Origin: Acidobacteriota bacterium
GTDB taxonomy: Bacteria; Acidobacteriota; Terriglobia; Acidiferrales; UBA7541
DNA length: 64,000 nucleotides
Assembly (NCBI GenBank): GCA_013289835.1
Contig: JABCZG010000014.1
Span: 1 to 64,000, forward strand
Reading direction: 5' to 3'
This document shows positions 47,578-56,291 of the stretch, in pieces. The position numbers were made by a program, and so were the translations under genes. A model generated the notes under the pieces. That model did not search any database. It was not told the origin of the DNA and was given only the letters and a program-made list of their open reading frames with translations. Position 1 is the first letter of the stretch, and each line of letters starts with the position of its first letter.

Positions 47578-50091
47578 TTAGTTCGCCGCTACGCTTGCCG
47601 TTTGCTCCATCGTTCCGATGGCTGGGGAGTGTGTGCGCTCGGTCAGCAGCCGTTCGAGGGTGGCTGCCACTTGCGCGCGGTCTTTCTTTGAAAAATACCA
47701 ATCGGTCGTTTGCCGCAGCCCGCCCATGAATTTCATTTTTGGCTCCCAATCCAGCAACTGCTTTGCGAGCGAGTTGTCAGCCACCCGGTTCATCGGACCG
47801 GTGGGCATCTCCGGATGCAACTCGATCGTGGCTTTGTGCCCGGTGTAGCGCAGCACTTCGTTCACTGCATCAATGACTCGCGTGCGCTCCGTAGTTCCCA
47901 AATTCACTGCCGTGCCGTCCTCAATCACCTCGGCAGCGCGAATCGTTCCCGTGACGATGTCGTCCACATGCGTCCAGTTGCGGATCTGCCGGCCGTCCCC
48001 CCAAACCACATACGGGTTCTGGCCGATGAATGCCCGCGCGATCATGGCGATCACCGCGTGATTCTCGTGCCCCCGCGGGCCATACACTGTGAAATACCGG
48101 CACGACGCCGCCTCTAGTCCGTGGTCCTGGTGATACGCTCGCAACGTCATCTCCCCCATCAATTTGGCCCAGCCGTAAATGTTGTCGGAGTCGTACGGCG
48201 GACCCGCCTGCGTTTCTTTCAGGAAAAGAAGCTCGTCGGGGTTGCCTTGAATGAAGTTGGGATACACGCAGCCGGAAGACGCGTACACCACTTTGCCGGT
48301 GTTCTCCTGGACGGCGGCGCGAAACACCAGCCCATCAAGCGTTAAATTCCCCGCGCATGCCGCTTGATGCAAATCCACGTAGCCTCTTCCCCCATGATCA
48401 GCGGCCAGATGGAACACCACGTCCATTCCCCGCAGCGCCTTCCGCGCTACGCCGTCTTCCAGCAGATCCGCTTTGACAAATTCAATCGCGCCTTCTTCCA
48501 GCGGTTGGAGCAGATTTTCCCGCTTGCCGCTGGATAGGTTGTCCACCACGCGGACTTGTGCTCCACGCGCCACCAGCGCATCCACTAGCACCGACCCGAT
48601 AAACGATGCCCCTCCCGTAACCAGTGCTTTTGTGTGCGTCCAATTCATCTCGCTCTTCCTCGCTTTCGTTTCCTTCGGCGTGCTATCCAAGCTGTTTCGC
48701 GCCGCCCGCGTTAGCTCCGGCGCTTCCTTCTCTTTATCGGCTGCTGTGACTTGCGCGCTAGTTTGTTCCGCCTCTTTGGCGCCCGCTTTCCATCGCCGTG
48801 CCCAGACCTGCTGCAACATCGAGCTTGCGGCCGCCAGACGCAGCACTTTTCCGCGGACCGTTCCGGCAACTTCCCGCGCGAATTGCTTTCCCGGATCCTC
48901 GGAATCCAGTCCGTTCCACCCGTGCTTCACTAGAATCCAGGCGCACGCGCCGAGAAATGCCATCGCCGTGCCTCCGGCGGTGAACACCAGCCGCGGCGGA
49001 TACGATTTCTTCGTTGGAACCACTGCCGCATCCAAGACTTTCACGCTCGGAACTTCCTTGGCCTCTTGCACTTTGGCCAGTTCGTATTGCTGTGTCAGCA
49101 GCTCGAAGACCGTTTCCTGAATCTTGGTCTGCCGGTACAGGTCGGCGTAGGTCACTCCCAACAGCGGCAATTGCCGGATCGCCGGATACAGCGAAGAATC
49201 GCTTTTCGAGCCGCCGTACGATGTCCCGTCGCCGCCGAGCTTTCCCAGTTGCGCGCGAAGTTCTGCCACCCGCGCGCGCGCGGCCCGCACCCGCACGTTT
49301 TGATCCGTGTACATGGACTCCAGCCCGCGCAGTTCCGATTCCCCGGCGATCAGCTGGCCCTGCAGCGTCGCTGCGGCTTCGACCATCGCTTTGCTTTGTG
49401 CCGGAATATCAATCGCCGTGTTCTTGCTCGCGAATTCGCTGAACTTTTGCGCGGCGCTGTCGAGATCGAGCTTCACCGCGCGCAGGCGTTCCTCCAGAAA
49501 CACCCGCTCCCGCCGCGCCGATGATGTGCTGACCTGCTCGACCAGCAAATCCAGCGCGTTGATGTAACCCTGCGCCAGTGCTGCCGCGCGCTTTGCATCG
49601 TGCTCCGTGACGGTGATCGAAATGATTCCGCTTTTGCGGTCTTCGGTGATGCGCGTCTCGGCAGCCAGCGTGTTCCTCGCATCTTCCGCTCCCGGAGTGC
49701 TGTAGGCTCGCTGCAAATCGAATTGTTCGACCAGCCAGTCTTGCACCGTGCGGCTTTCGAGAATTCCGACGAACAGCGCGCCGGAATTCCGCACCCCCAG
49801 CATGTCGCCCGCCAACCCGCCGAAACTTCCGGCGCGTCCTGCCAACGCCGATAGCATGGCCATGCCGGAACCTGACTGGCCATCTGGAGGCATTAGCTGC
49901 GCCGTGGCTTCATAGCGATTGGGAATGAGCAGCGCGAACCCCAGCGAAAGCAGCGCGCCGAGGACGCACACGCGGAATAGCAGACTGCGGCCGTGCCACA
50001 GCACGCGCAGCTGTTCGACCATCTGCGCGCGCGGCGTCGGCGAGCCGCTCAACGCCGCCTGCGTCCTCGCTTCTCGTTGCGTTTCACTCAC
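47578..50091 (-). CDS. Fusion protein: Wzz chain-length determinant plus NAD-dependent sugar epimerase/dehydratase
   Basis: 837 codons without a stop. Residues 1-480 form a Wzz/GNVR-type polysaccharide co-polymerase: a helix around 37-58, a long coiled-coil periplasmic region, and a second helix near 365-390 (LVFTAGGTAMAFLGACAWILV). From Met482 an extended SDR begins: VTGGASFIGSVLVDAL (Rossmann), VVFHLAADHGG, YASSGCVYP, and the YGWAK catalytic pair, then NWTHVDDIVTG. A strong internal SD (GAGGAAGAG) lies just before Met482, so the epimerase may also be made separately. No Wzc-type kinase domain is present. The fusion may place sugar-nucleotide synthesis beside the assembly complex, or reflect a lost stop codon. 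Confidence 0.85.
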   Translation of the reverse strand: MSETQREARTQAALSGSPTPRAQMVEQLRVLWHGRSLLFRVCVLGALLSLGFALLIPNRYEATAQLMPPDGQSGSGMAMLSALAGRAGSFGGLAGDMLGVRNSGALFVGILESRTVQDWLVEQFDLQRAYSTPGAEDARNTLAAETRITEDRKSGIISITVTEHDAKRAAALAQGYINALDLLVEQVSTSSARRERVFLEERLRAVKLDLDSAAQKFSEFASKNTAIDIPAQSKAMVEAAATLQGQLIAGESELRGLESMYTDQNVRVRAARARVAELRAQLGKLGGDGTSYGGSKSDSSLYPAIRQLPLLGVTYADLYRQTKIQETVFELLTQQYELAKVQEAKEVPSVKVLDAAVVPTKKSYPPRLVFTAGGTAMAFLGACAWILVKHGWNGLDSEDPGKQFAREVAGTVRGKVLRLAAASSMLQQVWARRWKAGAKEAEQTSAQVTAADKEKEAPELTRAARNSLDSTPKETKARKSEMNWTHTKALVTGGASFIGSVLVDALVARGAQVRVVDNLSSGKRENLLQPLEEGAIEFVKADLLEDGVARKALRGMDVVFHLAADHGGRGYVDLHQAACAGNLTLDGLVFRAAVQENTGKVVYASSGCVYPNFIQGNPDELLFLKETQAGPPYDSDNIYGWAKLMGEMTLRAYHQDHGLEAASCRYFTVYGPRGHENHAVIAMIARAFIGQNPYVVWGDGRQIRNWTHVDDIVTGTIRAAEVIEDGTAVNLGTTERTRVIDAVNEVLRYTGHKATIELHPEMPTGPMNRVADNSLAKQLLDWEPKMKFMGGLRQTTDWYFSKKDRAQVAATLERLLTERTHSPAIGTMEQTASVAAN

Positions 50092-50167
50092 GCGAAGTTT
50101 GCTCCTTCATTTCCGCTGGCGCTGCTCCCTTGGTCGTTCCATTTCGTTCTGCCCTCTTTCTCGTGCT

Positions 50168-53100
50168 TCAGGGGATCGCGACCGCGGCAGCGACCGCCGC
50201 GGCCTGGGCGATCTGCGCGATAGCCACAACGTTCTTCCACGTGTTGCTGCCGAACGAGGATTTTTCCGGCACTACAATCGTGTCTCCCGGGCCGATCGCT
50301 GCGCTCAGGATTCCGCCGGACCACGCGTCTCCGCCGCCGCTGCTGACCGATCCGTTCGCGCGGATAATGAAGATGGCTTTCTTGTTTGCGAATCCCGTGG
50401 CTCCGCCGGCGTGCGAGAGATACCACCCGGCGTTTTTTCCTGGGGAATACGTGATGGCGTTCGAGTTATAGACTTGCCCGACGATCACCACGAACCCCGG
50501 TTGCTTCGGAATTTCGAGCGAGTCGCCGGCGCGCAGTTCGATATCGTCCGCCGAGCCCTGGAAATCTTTTTGCCCGGCGCGGATGTGCACGACCAGACGC
50601 CCGGAAACCGGCGTACGCCGCAGCGCGTCGATCATTCGTTCTTTCTGTTGCACTGCGGCTTGCTGCAGCGCGGCTTCTTCCGACCCGGAAGTCGTTACCG
50701 CGGACTTTACGACTGGCGTTTCTTGCTCCATCCGTTGAATCAGCTCCTGCCGTGTTTTCTGCTGCATTTCGCGCACGTCAATGCGTTCGAATACCGCGGC
50801 TTGCGGATACGCTGTCGGCAAGAGGCCGCCCGCGCGGCGCAATAGCGAACTCAATCGTTCTCCCGGCTGGATGCCGTACACGCCAGGTTTTGTGATTTCC
50901 CCGCGGACGGTGACGGACGCGCCCAGGTTTTTCCATCCGGTTTGTTGAGGCACGGTCAGAACATCGCCGTCGCGTAACGCCAGGTCCGCGCCATCCTGGC
51001 CGCTCAGTGCTGCTGCCAGGTTTACGGGTCGCGACTCGGAGGCTTGCACGGTCGGGCCGCTTGTTGCAGCGTACTGCGTCAAGTCGCCGCTCGTCGGATT
51101 CGCGCTGCGCAGCAGACCTCCGGCGGAGCGCACTAAATCGGACACGTGCATGTTGGCGGCGAGCGGATAGCGCCCTGGGCGGGCGACGTCGCCACGCACA
51201 AACACGCTTGGCGGATTGACCCGCTCCGGCTGGCGGTGAATTAGGATGCGGTCTCCCGGCTCGATGCGAATGTTGTTCAGCGCTTCGCCGGCCAGCGCTT
51301 CATGCAGCGAGATACTGAACACTTTGCTGCTGCCGTCCGGCATGGCGCGGAAGAGTTGCGCGGATTCTTCCCACGCTTCGGGAGTGGTTCCGCCGGCTTC
51401 GTAAATCGCGTCGCGCAGATGCGCTTGCCCGGAGCTGCGGTAATTTCCCGGATGGCGCACTTCTCCCAGAATCGTGAACACTGGCGCGGCTTCGAGTTCG
51501 TATTTGCCGAAGATGCGCACGGTGTCCAGCGGCTGGAGCTTTGGTGCGCTTTCGGGGTGCGCGACCGCGGCAGCTAAATTGAAACTCTCGACCACCGGGC
51601 GGTTCTCGGGCGCGACAATGCGGATGACTTCGCCGTAGCGCTCCGACGGCTCTGGCAAAAGATCGCTGTACGAGCGAATCAAGTCGCTCAGCTTCATTCC
51701 CTCGCGGTACGAGTAACGTCCTGGGCGCAGGACGTGGCCTTCGAGATACACCGCGTTGGTGTTGTAGGGAGCGATTGGGAAGATGTGGATTTCGTCGCCG
51801 TCTTGGACGGTGAATTTCTCGAATGCGGCGCGCAACGCTTCTTTGTCGCTGCTCTCTCCAATATCGAGGCTTAGCATGGTGCGCTTCTCGTGCGCGTCCA
51901 GCCGCTGCACTTCGATGTGGTGCAGCGCGGCCGCCGGCAGAATTCCGCCCGCCAGTTCCAGCACTTCGTTGAGATTTTTTTCGCCGCGCAGCTCATAGAG
52001 AGCCGGACGGCGCACCATGCCCTCGACCGTGACCGAAGCACCTACCGGCGGCACTCGCAGCGAATCGCCGTTCTCCAGCCGCTGCACGCCGCGGCGCACG
52101 CCATGCAACAGCAGGTCGTACGCATCCACTTCTTCGAGAAGTTGTTGGCCGCGGTAATGTTCCAATCGCCGCAGCGATCCGCGCGCGGTGATTCCGCCCC
52201 CGGCAAACAGCGCGTTGAGCGGTGTCGAAAGCGAACTGACGTCGTAGGCGCCCGGTGACGCGACTTCTCCCACCACGTAGACACGCACGGTGCGCAGCTT
52301 CAACAGCGAGACGTCCGCGGAAACGTTGCGGAACTCCGTGCGCAACAGCCGTTGCACCGCGTCTTGCACTTCTCCGAGTGATTTCCCGGATACCAGCAGC
52401 GGTCCCGCTTCCGGCAGCAGCAAACGCCCTTCGCGGTCCACGGTGCGAAACAGCCGCTGCGAGACGCCGCCCCAGAGTTCAATGGACAGGCTGTCGCCCG
52501 GACCCAGCACATAGTCCGCGCCCACGGGAAGATCCATCGGAAGCGCGTCCGCGTTCACGCTCCTATGGCGGAACACCTCCATCCCGAATCGCGTTGTTTG
52601 CTGGGTTGGTGCCGCGGCTTGTACATACAAGTCATACAGCGAAGGAGCCTCCGCATACGGGCTGGCGCGGTGCACCATGCGCACTGGCTCGAGATCAGCG
52701 AATGAAACTTCCGTGACCTCGCGCCCGGAATTGTGGTGGTCGAAATCGCGCGAGGATGCTGGCACCACGCCGGCGCTACCCGCGCGCTCCCCTACATTGC
52801 TGCGGCCCCACGGATCGTCGTTTGCACCCAGCATCGCCGGAAACGATCCCTCCGCCGAACCCCGGGTAGCACCGCGATTCGGTGAAGAATTTCCTCCCGC
52901 GCCCATTTGCGATGTGGAAGCCTGCATTATCTCCCCCGAACCCTGTTCCGTTGCTTCTGTCCGCTGTAGGCTGGGGGAATTCGAATTCTCGGGCCGCGCG
53001 CTCGGCGCGTTTTCGTCGTCTTGCGGCTCCTGGCCAGCCGGAAGCTTGTTCGTGCCGCGCTCGTTCTGACGACCTCTTATTTGCTGCGCCGCGCCGTCCG

Positions 53101-53671
53101 GCCATTCGCAGTCGCTCTGCTCATTCGAACGGCATGCCGCGGTGCGCTCCGCGGAAGAATCCCCCGGCTCGTAATTTCGTTCTCCCGCGCGCACCAGCTG
53201 CTGCGCGCGCTCCTGCAGGAATAGTTTTTGTTCTTGCGCCAGATCGGAATCGGGATTCAGTTTCGGGAGAAGATATCCATATCGTTGTAAAAGACGCGTC
53301 GCCAGAACGCGTGTGCGCAACTCTTCGCGCAGCCGCTCTGCAATTGCCGCGTCGCTTAAGTCCGACTCTTCGAGCAATTGCCCGCTCGCGCCGGCGTCTT
53401 GCGCCAGCATGCGTTTCAACTCCACCATCAATCCGGGGTCGCGGTTCAACACTTCCGAGATCTGCTCGGCCGTCGCCGCCACGCGATCCAGGTTGTCCGC
53501 CGCGAGGTCCCCGCCGCGCCAGGTGTCTTGATGCTTTCCTTTTTGTGCGGAAGCTCCCCCGTACGGCTGCTCCGCGCGCCCGCGCTCGTCTTTTGTTTCC
53601 GGCTGTTGCGCATGCGCCGCGCCCGCGCACAGAAAAATCGCGGCCAGTAGAGAAATCCGCGCGCGCCTCAA
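50168..53671 (-). CDS. Wza-like outer-membrane polysaccharide export protein with about seven SLBB domains
   Basis: 1167-aa exporter. A signal peptide (RRARISLLAAIFLCAGAAHAQ) is followed by about 340 residues of charged, low-complexity and helical sequence. The Poly_export core starts near LPVGADYVLGPGDSLSIELWG, and about seven SLBB-type repeats follow: VYVVGEVASPGAY, VTVEGMVRRPALY, VYLEGHVLRPGRY, FTILGEVRHPGNY, VFVRGDVARPGRY, VTVRGEITKPGVY and VVIVGQVYNSNAI. The C-terminal helix (WKNVVAIAQIAQAAAVAAAV) fits the amphipathic helix that spans the outer membrane in Wza. It is about three times the length of E. coli Wza. Its start overlaps the receiver-like gene's stop (ATGA). Confidence 0.9.
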   Translation of the reverse strand: MRRARISLLAAIFLCAGAAHAQQPETKDERGRAEQPYGGASAQKGKHQDTWRGGDLAADNLDRVAATAEQISEVLNRDPGLMVELKRMLAQDAGASGQLLEESDLSDAAIAERLREELRTRVLATRLLQRYGYLLPKLNPDSDLAQEQKLFLQERAQQLVRAGERNYEPGDSSAERTAACRSNEQSDCEWPDGAAQQIRGRQNERGTNKLPAGQEPQDDENAPSARPENSNSPSLQRTEATEQGSGEIMQASTSQMGAGGNSSPNRGATRGSAEGSFPAMLGANDDPWGRSNVGERAGSAGVVPASSRDFDHHNSGREVTEVSFADLEPVRMVHRASPYAEAPSLYDLYVQAAAPTQQTTRFGMEVFRHRSVNADALPMDLPVGADYVLGPGDSLSIELWGGVSQRLFRTVDREGRLLLPEAGPLLVSGKSLGEVQDAVQRLLRTEFRNVSADVSLLKLRTVRVYVVGEVASPGAYDVSSLSTPLNALFAGGGITARGSLRRLEHYRGQQLLEEVDAYDLLLHGVRRGVQRLENGDSLRVPPVGASVTVEGMVRRPALYELRGEKNLNEVLELAGGILPAAALHHIEVQRLDAHEKRTMLSLDIGESSDKEALRAAFEKFTVQDGDEIHIFPIAPYNTNAVYLEGHVLRPGRYSYREGMKLSDLIRSYSDLLPEPSERYGEVIRIVAPENRPVVESFNLAAAVAHPESAPKLQPLDTVRIFGKYELEAAPVFTILGEVRHPGNYRSSGQAHLRDAIYEAGGTTPEAWEESAQLFRAMPDGSSKVFSISLHEALAGEALNNIRIEPGDRILIHRQPERVNPPSVFVRGDVARPGRYPLAANMHVSDLVRSAGGLLRSANPTSGDLTQYAATSGPTVQASESRPVNLAAALSGQDGADLALRDGDVLTVPQQTGWKNLGASVTVRGEITKPGVYGIQPGERLSSLLRRAGGLLPTAYPQAAVFERIDVREMQQKTRQELIQRMEQETPVVKSAVTTSGSEEAALQQAAVQQKERMIDALRRTPVSGRLVVHIRAGQKDFQGSADDIELRAGDSLEIPKQPGFVVIVGQVYNSNAITYSPGKNAGWYLSHAGGATGFANKKAIFIIRANGSVSSGGGDAWSGGILSAAIGPGDTIVVPEKSSFGSNTWKNVVAIAQIAQAAAVAAAVAIP

Positions 53672-54051
53672 GCCACACTTCCCTTCTGCGGCACCGCGCT
53701 CTTGCGCATCACTCCCAATAACGCCTCTTCACTCGCCTCCATCGTCGTCGAATGGATTTCGAGCGAGGCCCAGTAGAAAATTCCCACATTTGTGTTGGGC
53801 GCAACCGCGATAATGCGCAGCGCCGGAAAATCCCGCAGCAGCAAATCGCAAAGCGGAGGACGGGGCCGCGACTCATCCAATCCAATCAGCAGAAAATCCG
53901 GTTTCGTCTTCGCCACCAGCAAGGGCACGTCCTGCTCGTTCTCGGCTTCTCCCACCACGTCAATTCCCTCCTGCCCGGTGAGCGTGGATAGCACCAGCTC
54001 GCGTAACAGCCGTGGTCGATTGGCGACTAGAACGCGGACGCTGGTCTCCAT
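53668..54051 (-). CDS. Degenerate receiver-domain protein at the head of the exopolysaccharide operon
   Basis: 127-aa stand-alone receiver-like protein (ATG 54051, GGAGG eight bases upstream; the longer frame from 54072 lacks an SD). The strand-helix pattern VRVLVANRPRLLRELVLSTL, IDVVGEAENE, PDFLLIGLDESRP, LRIIAVAPN follows a NarL-type receiver, but the acidic pair is replaced by Asn-Arg (VANRP), and the position aligned with the phospho-Asp in PDVVLLDL is Gly (PDFLLIGL). It may therefore act as a non-phosphorylated regulator or protein-docking module. No output domain. First gene of the operon, translationally coupled to the exporter gene. Confidence 0.75.
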   Translation of the reverse strand: METSVRVLVANRPRLLRELVLSTLTGQEGIDVVGEAENEQDVPLLVAKTKPDFLLIGLDESRPRPPLCDLLLRDFPALRIIAVAPNTNVGIFYWASLEIHSTTMEASEEALLGVMRKSAVPQKGSVA

Positions 54052-54318
54052 GGAGCCTCCGATGGAGTGCACACACTAGAGGCAATTCGAGAATAGCGAC
54101 AGGCTGGAAAGGGTACGGGAGTCGTGGTACTACGGAGTGGAAGGAAGGTACCTAAGAATTTGGAACTTGCTGGTTACTGTTTTGGTGTTGAGCTGCGCTC
54201 GGGATTTTTTCGGAAACTATTCGAACTCCTGTGGCGCGCGATTCGCTCCCGTGAAGCTCCAGCCGCGTGCTTCGCGCGATAGTCGCTGCCGTTGCGATCT
54301 TCGCGCTTCGATCGCGCG

Positions 54319-54759
54319 CTAGTCGCTGCCGGCGGCGGCCACATTGCGCTCTTCGCGCAGCACTGGCCGCAGCGCAAAAAATTTATTCCGACATGGCTCG
54401 CAGCGCAGCGCGGGAATCCCGAACATCCGCCCTAAGATCGAACTCATGCCCGGAACATGCTCGCCCGAAATCTTCTGCAATTCCAGGTTGCCGCAAATCC
54501 CGCAGTGCGCATACAGAAGATTGTGCAGCGGTTCGACCCGCGCGCGGAACCGCGCCTCGCACACGCCGCAGCGCCACGGCAAAATTCCGACAAGCCCAAA
54601 CAGATGGTCCTGCACCGACCGGCGCTTCGACCGCCGCGCATTCGCTGTATGACAGACCGGGCAAGTGATCGGGCTGGTTCCGATGAGCGGTCTCCCCGGG
54701 AAGAATAGGCCAAACCACCTTTTCCGACAAGAGGCAGTGCCCGCTTCGACACGATACAA
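54319..54759 (-). CDS. Zinc-ribbon-containing protein of unknown function
   Basis: 146-codon frame opening at a TTG (54759), only 17 nt from the divergent queF start, so the true start may be internal. It holds four CxxC knuckles in order: CPVC, CGVC, CGIC and CEPC, enough for two zinc ribbons. The middle is basic (ARRSKRRSVQ), and hydrophobic stretches are short (DHLFGLVGILPW). I do not recognise the family; a nucleic-acid or protein-binding role is plausible. It lies between the exopolysaccharide promoter region and queF. Confidence 0.55.
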   Translation of the reverse strand: MYRVEAGTASCRKRWFGLFFPGRPLIGTSPITCPVCHTANARRSKRRSVQDHLFGLVGILPWRCGVCEARFRARVEPLHNLLYAHCGICGNLELQKISGEHVPGMSSILGRMFGIPALRCEPCRNKFFALRPVLREERNVAAAGSD

Positions 54760-54776
54760 TAGATCGAGGAGCGCAC

Positions 54777-55184
54777 ATGCCCAACTACACCACGGAGCAC
54801 GCCAAAGCCGGCGTCAACGCAAAATTGCCCGCACTCGAAACCTGGCCCAACCAGTTCCCCGGCTACGTTATCACCACCAAATTCCCCGAATACTCCTCCG
54901 TCTGCCCAAAAACCGGCCTGCCCGACTTCGGAACCATCACCATTCAATACATGCCCAAGAAAGACTGCATCGAGCTGAAAGCCCTGAAAATGTATCTTCT
55001 CGGCTACCGCAGCCTCGGCATCTTCTACGAAAACGCCGTCAACAAGATGCTTCGCGACATCGTCGATGCTATCGATCCCGAATGGTGCGTCGTCCGCGGG
55101 GAATTCACTCCGCGCGGCGGCCTCTCGACCTCCGTCTTCGCGCGCTGGCCCGCCATCCGGCCCCGCACCAAGAAGAGCAAGTGA
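54777..55184 (+). CDS. queF: 7-cyano-7-deazaguanine reductase (QueF)
   Basis: 135-aa NADPH-dependent nitrile reductase making preQ1 from preQ0 in queuosine biosynthesis. GAGGAG precedes the ATG. Family motifs: the SSVCPKTGLPDFGT segment with the active-site Cys, the substrate-binding CIELKALKMYLLGYR (QueF signature ExKSxK type) and YENAVNKMLRDIVDAIDPEW. Short unimodular form as in B. subtilis QueF. No other que gene is in the window. Confidence 0.93.
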   Translation: MPNYTTEHAKAGVNAKLPALETWPNQFPGYVITTKFPEYSSVCPKTGLPDFGTITIQYMPKKDCIELKALKMYLLGYRSLGIFYENAVNKMLRDIVDAIDPEWCVVRGEFTPRGGLSTSVFARWPAIRPRTKKSK

Positions 55185-55898
55185 GATCGCCCATCGCCCG
55201 CCAGCATGAACGTTTGAAGGTTGGTAGGTCTCGCAGATTCGTCCGGGATGCAAAAAGCGCATTTGAAGGTTGAGATGCGCCACCGCGGTAGGTTCGGCGA
55301 GGTGGGCGGGACGAGTTTCAGAATGGGAAGAGTTGGTATACACCCCCGGTGATTTTCGTAAGAGTGGCCCGCCACGGCGGGCAGGCAAATACAGGAGTTG
55401 CGGGATACGGAAAATAAAAGAGTTTGTAACTGCGTGAAAGCAAACGACGAAAAATTCGGCGGTTGGCGAATGATCCGTGGCGAGTTCGCAGGAAAGTTAA
55501 AGTAAAGCTTCAAGAAACGGTGGAAGCGGACCCCATACACGCGGCATTTTTTAGAAAGAGTGCGGAAAGAATTGATTGCAAAGGGATTGTGAAACACTCT
55601 TTGGGCAAAGAGCGAAAAGAGTGAGGGAGAAGTGTGACTGAGGGGGGTACACCCCCCATTACACGTATGGATGTCAAAACAAAGGAGATAAAAAATGGGC
55701 AATTTGTAAGTGAAAGAAAATAAAGGGGCTGGTGGAATTTGGTGGATGGGGAGGACGGGGAGAGAAAAGACTGGGGAAAAAGATAACGCTGAGACGCGGA
55801 GAACGCAGAGATGCGCGGAGAAGAGGGGCGTGGTCCGGAGATGGGGCTGACTATCACGACTGAGATTACCATATAGGTACGGTGGCTGTCAATAAAAA

Positions 55899-55917
55899 GT
55901 TGTAAGGCGTTTACAAC
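55899..55917. promoter_or_regulatory. 19-nt palindrome, possible operator
   Basis: GTTGTAA (55899-55905) and TTACAAC (55911-55917) form a perfect 7-bp inverted repeat with a GGCGT spacer. It has the size of a dimeric repressor site but has no flanking gene within 350 nt on either side. Confidence 0.3.
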
Positions 55918-56012
55918 GAGGTGGTTGGGGGTGGTTGGGTCGACGGGTCAAAAAGTTACAAGAGCCAAAAGGCGAAATTGGAAAATCAAAAATGGGAATC
56001 GAGGGTCAAAAT

Positions 56013-56040
56013 CCGCACCCTGAAAACCGCAGGGATGCGG
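56013..56040. repeat. Hairpin repeat element
   Basis: CCGCACCCTG (56013-56022) pairs with CAGGGATGCGG (56030-56040), one A bulged, 7-nt loop AAAACCG. Looks like a REP-type palindrome; part of a cluster of palindromes that continues to 56280. Confidence 0.5.
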
Positions 56041-56081
56041 CACCCAAAGGCGAAGCTCGGAATCAAGGCGAGGCCACCCGC

Positions 56082-56150
56082 CGAATGGCCGCTCTCCGGT
56101 CGCCTACGGCTCCCTGCGAGCGGCCATTCGAGGAACGGAGCAAGGCAGAA
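56082..56150. repeat. Structured repeat, copy 1 (conserved loop, variable stem)
   Basis: CGAATGGCCGCTC (56082-56094) pairs perfectly with GAGCGGCCATTCG (56118-56130) around a 23-nt loop. The loop and the 3' flank are shared with copy 2 at 56213, but the stem sequence differs. Confidence 0.6.
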
Positions 56151-56212
56151 GTCATGAGTTCAGGAGATCTCGCTGTCGTATGATCCCGTGCGCGGAGCCA
56201 GGGGGCAGGTCA

Positions 56213-56280
56213 GCAGCGCTGCGGTCACCTACGGCTCCCTGCGCGCTGCAACTCGAAGAACGGGCTGAGGCAAACGTCCT
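56213..56280. repeat. Structured repeat, copy 2 (conserved loop, variable stem)
   Basis: GCAGCGC (56213-56219) pairs with GCGCTGC (56243-56249) around a 23-nt loop identical at 21 of 23 positions to the loop of copy 1. The following GAAGAACGG...GAGGC...GTC.TGAGT region also matches copy 1. Confidence 0.6.
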
Positions 56281-56291
56281 GAGTCAGCAGT

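Larger units (their letters stand above)
55185..56291. other. 1.1-kb gene-poor region with purine-rich tract and palindromic repeats
   Basis: No supportable gene. The plus strand is strongly A/G-rich from about 55430 to 56000. Visible structures: hairpin GCCCGCC/GGCGGGC at 55367-55382; a short tandem of ACGC(T/G/A)GAG-like units at 55786-55820; palindrome GTTGTAA-GGCGT-TTACAAC at 55899-55917; hairpin CCGCACCCTG/CAGGGATGCGG at 56013-56040 (one bulged A); and two related hairpins at 56082-56130 and 56213-56249. The long minus-strand ORF across 55025-55702 has unnatural composition and is not a gene. Confidence 0.6.

Noticed and set aside
55367..55382. GC-rich hairpin after queF, considered as its terminator
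   Set aside because: About 180 nt from the stop and no T-tract; listed only as part of the gene-poor region.
55025..55702. 225-codon minus-strand ORF across the gene-poor tract
   Set aside because: Phe/Ser/Pro-rich translation of a purine-rich strand, overlaps queF, no SD or motif.
55786..55820. Short tandem of ACGC-GAGA units, considered as a CRISPR fragment
   Set aside because: Units are 8-10 nt and imperfect, with no spacers; it is a simple low-complexity repeat.
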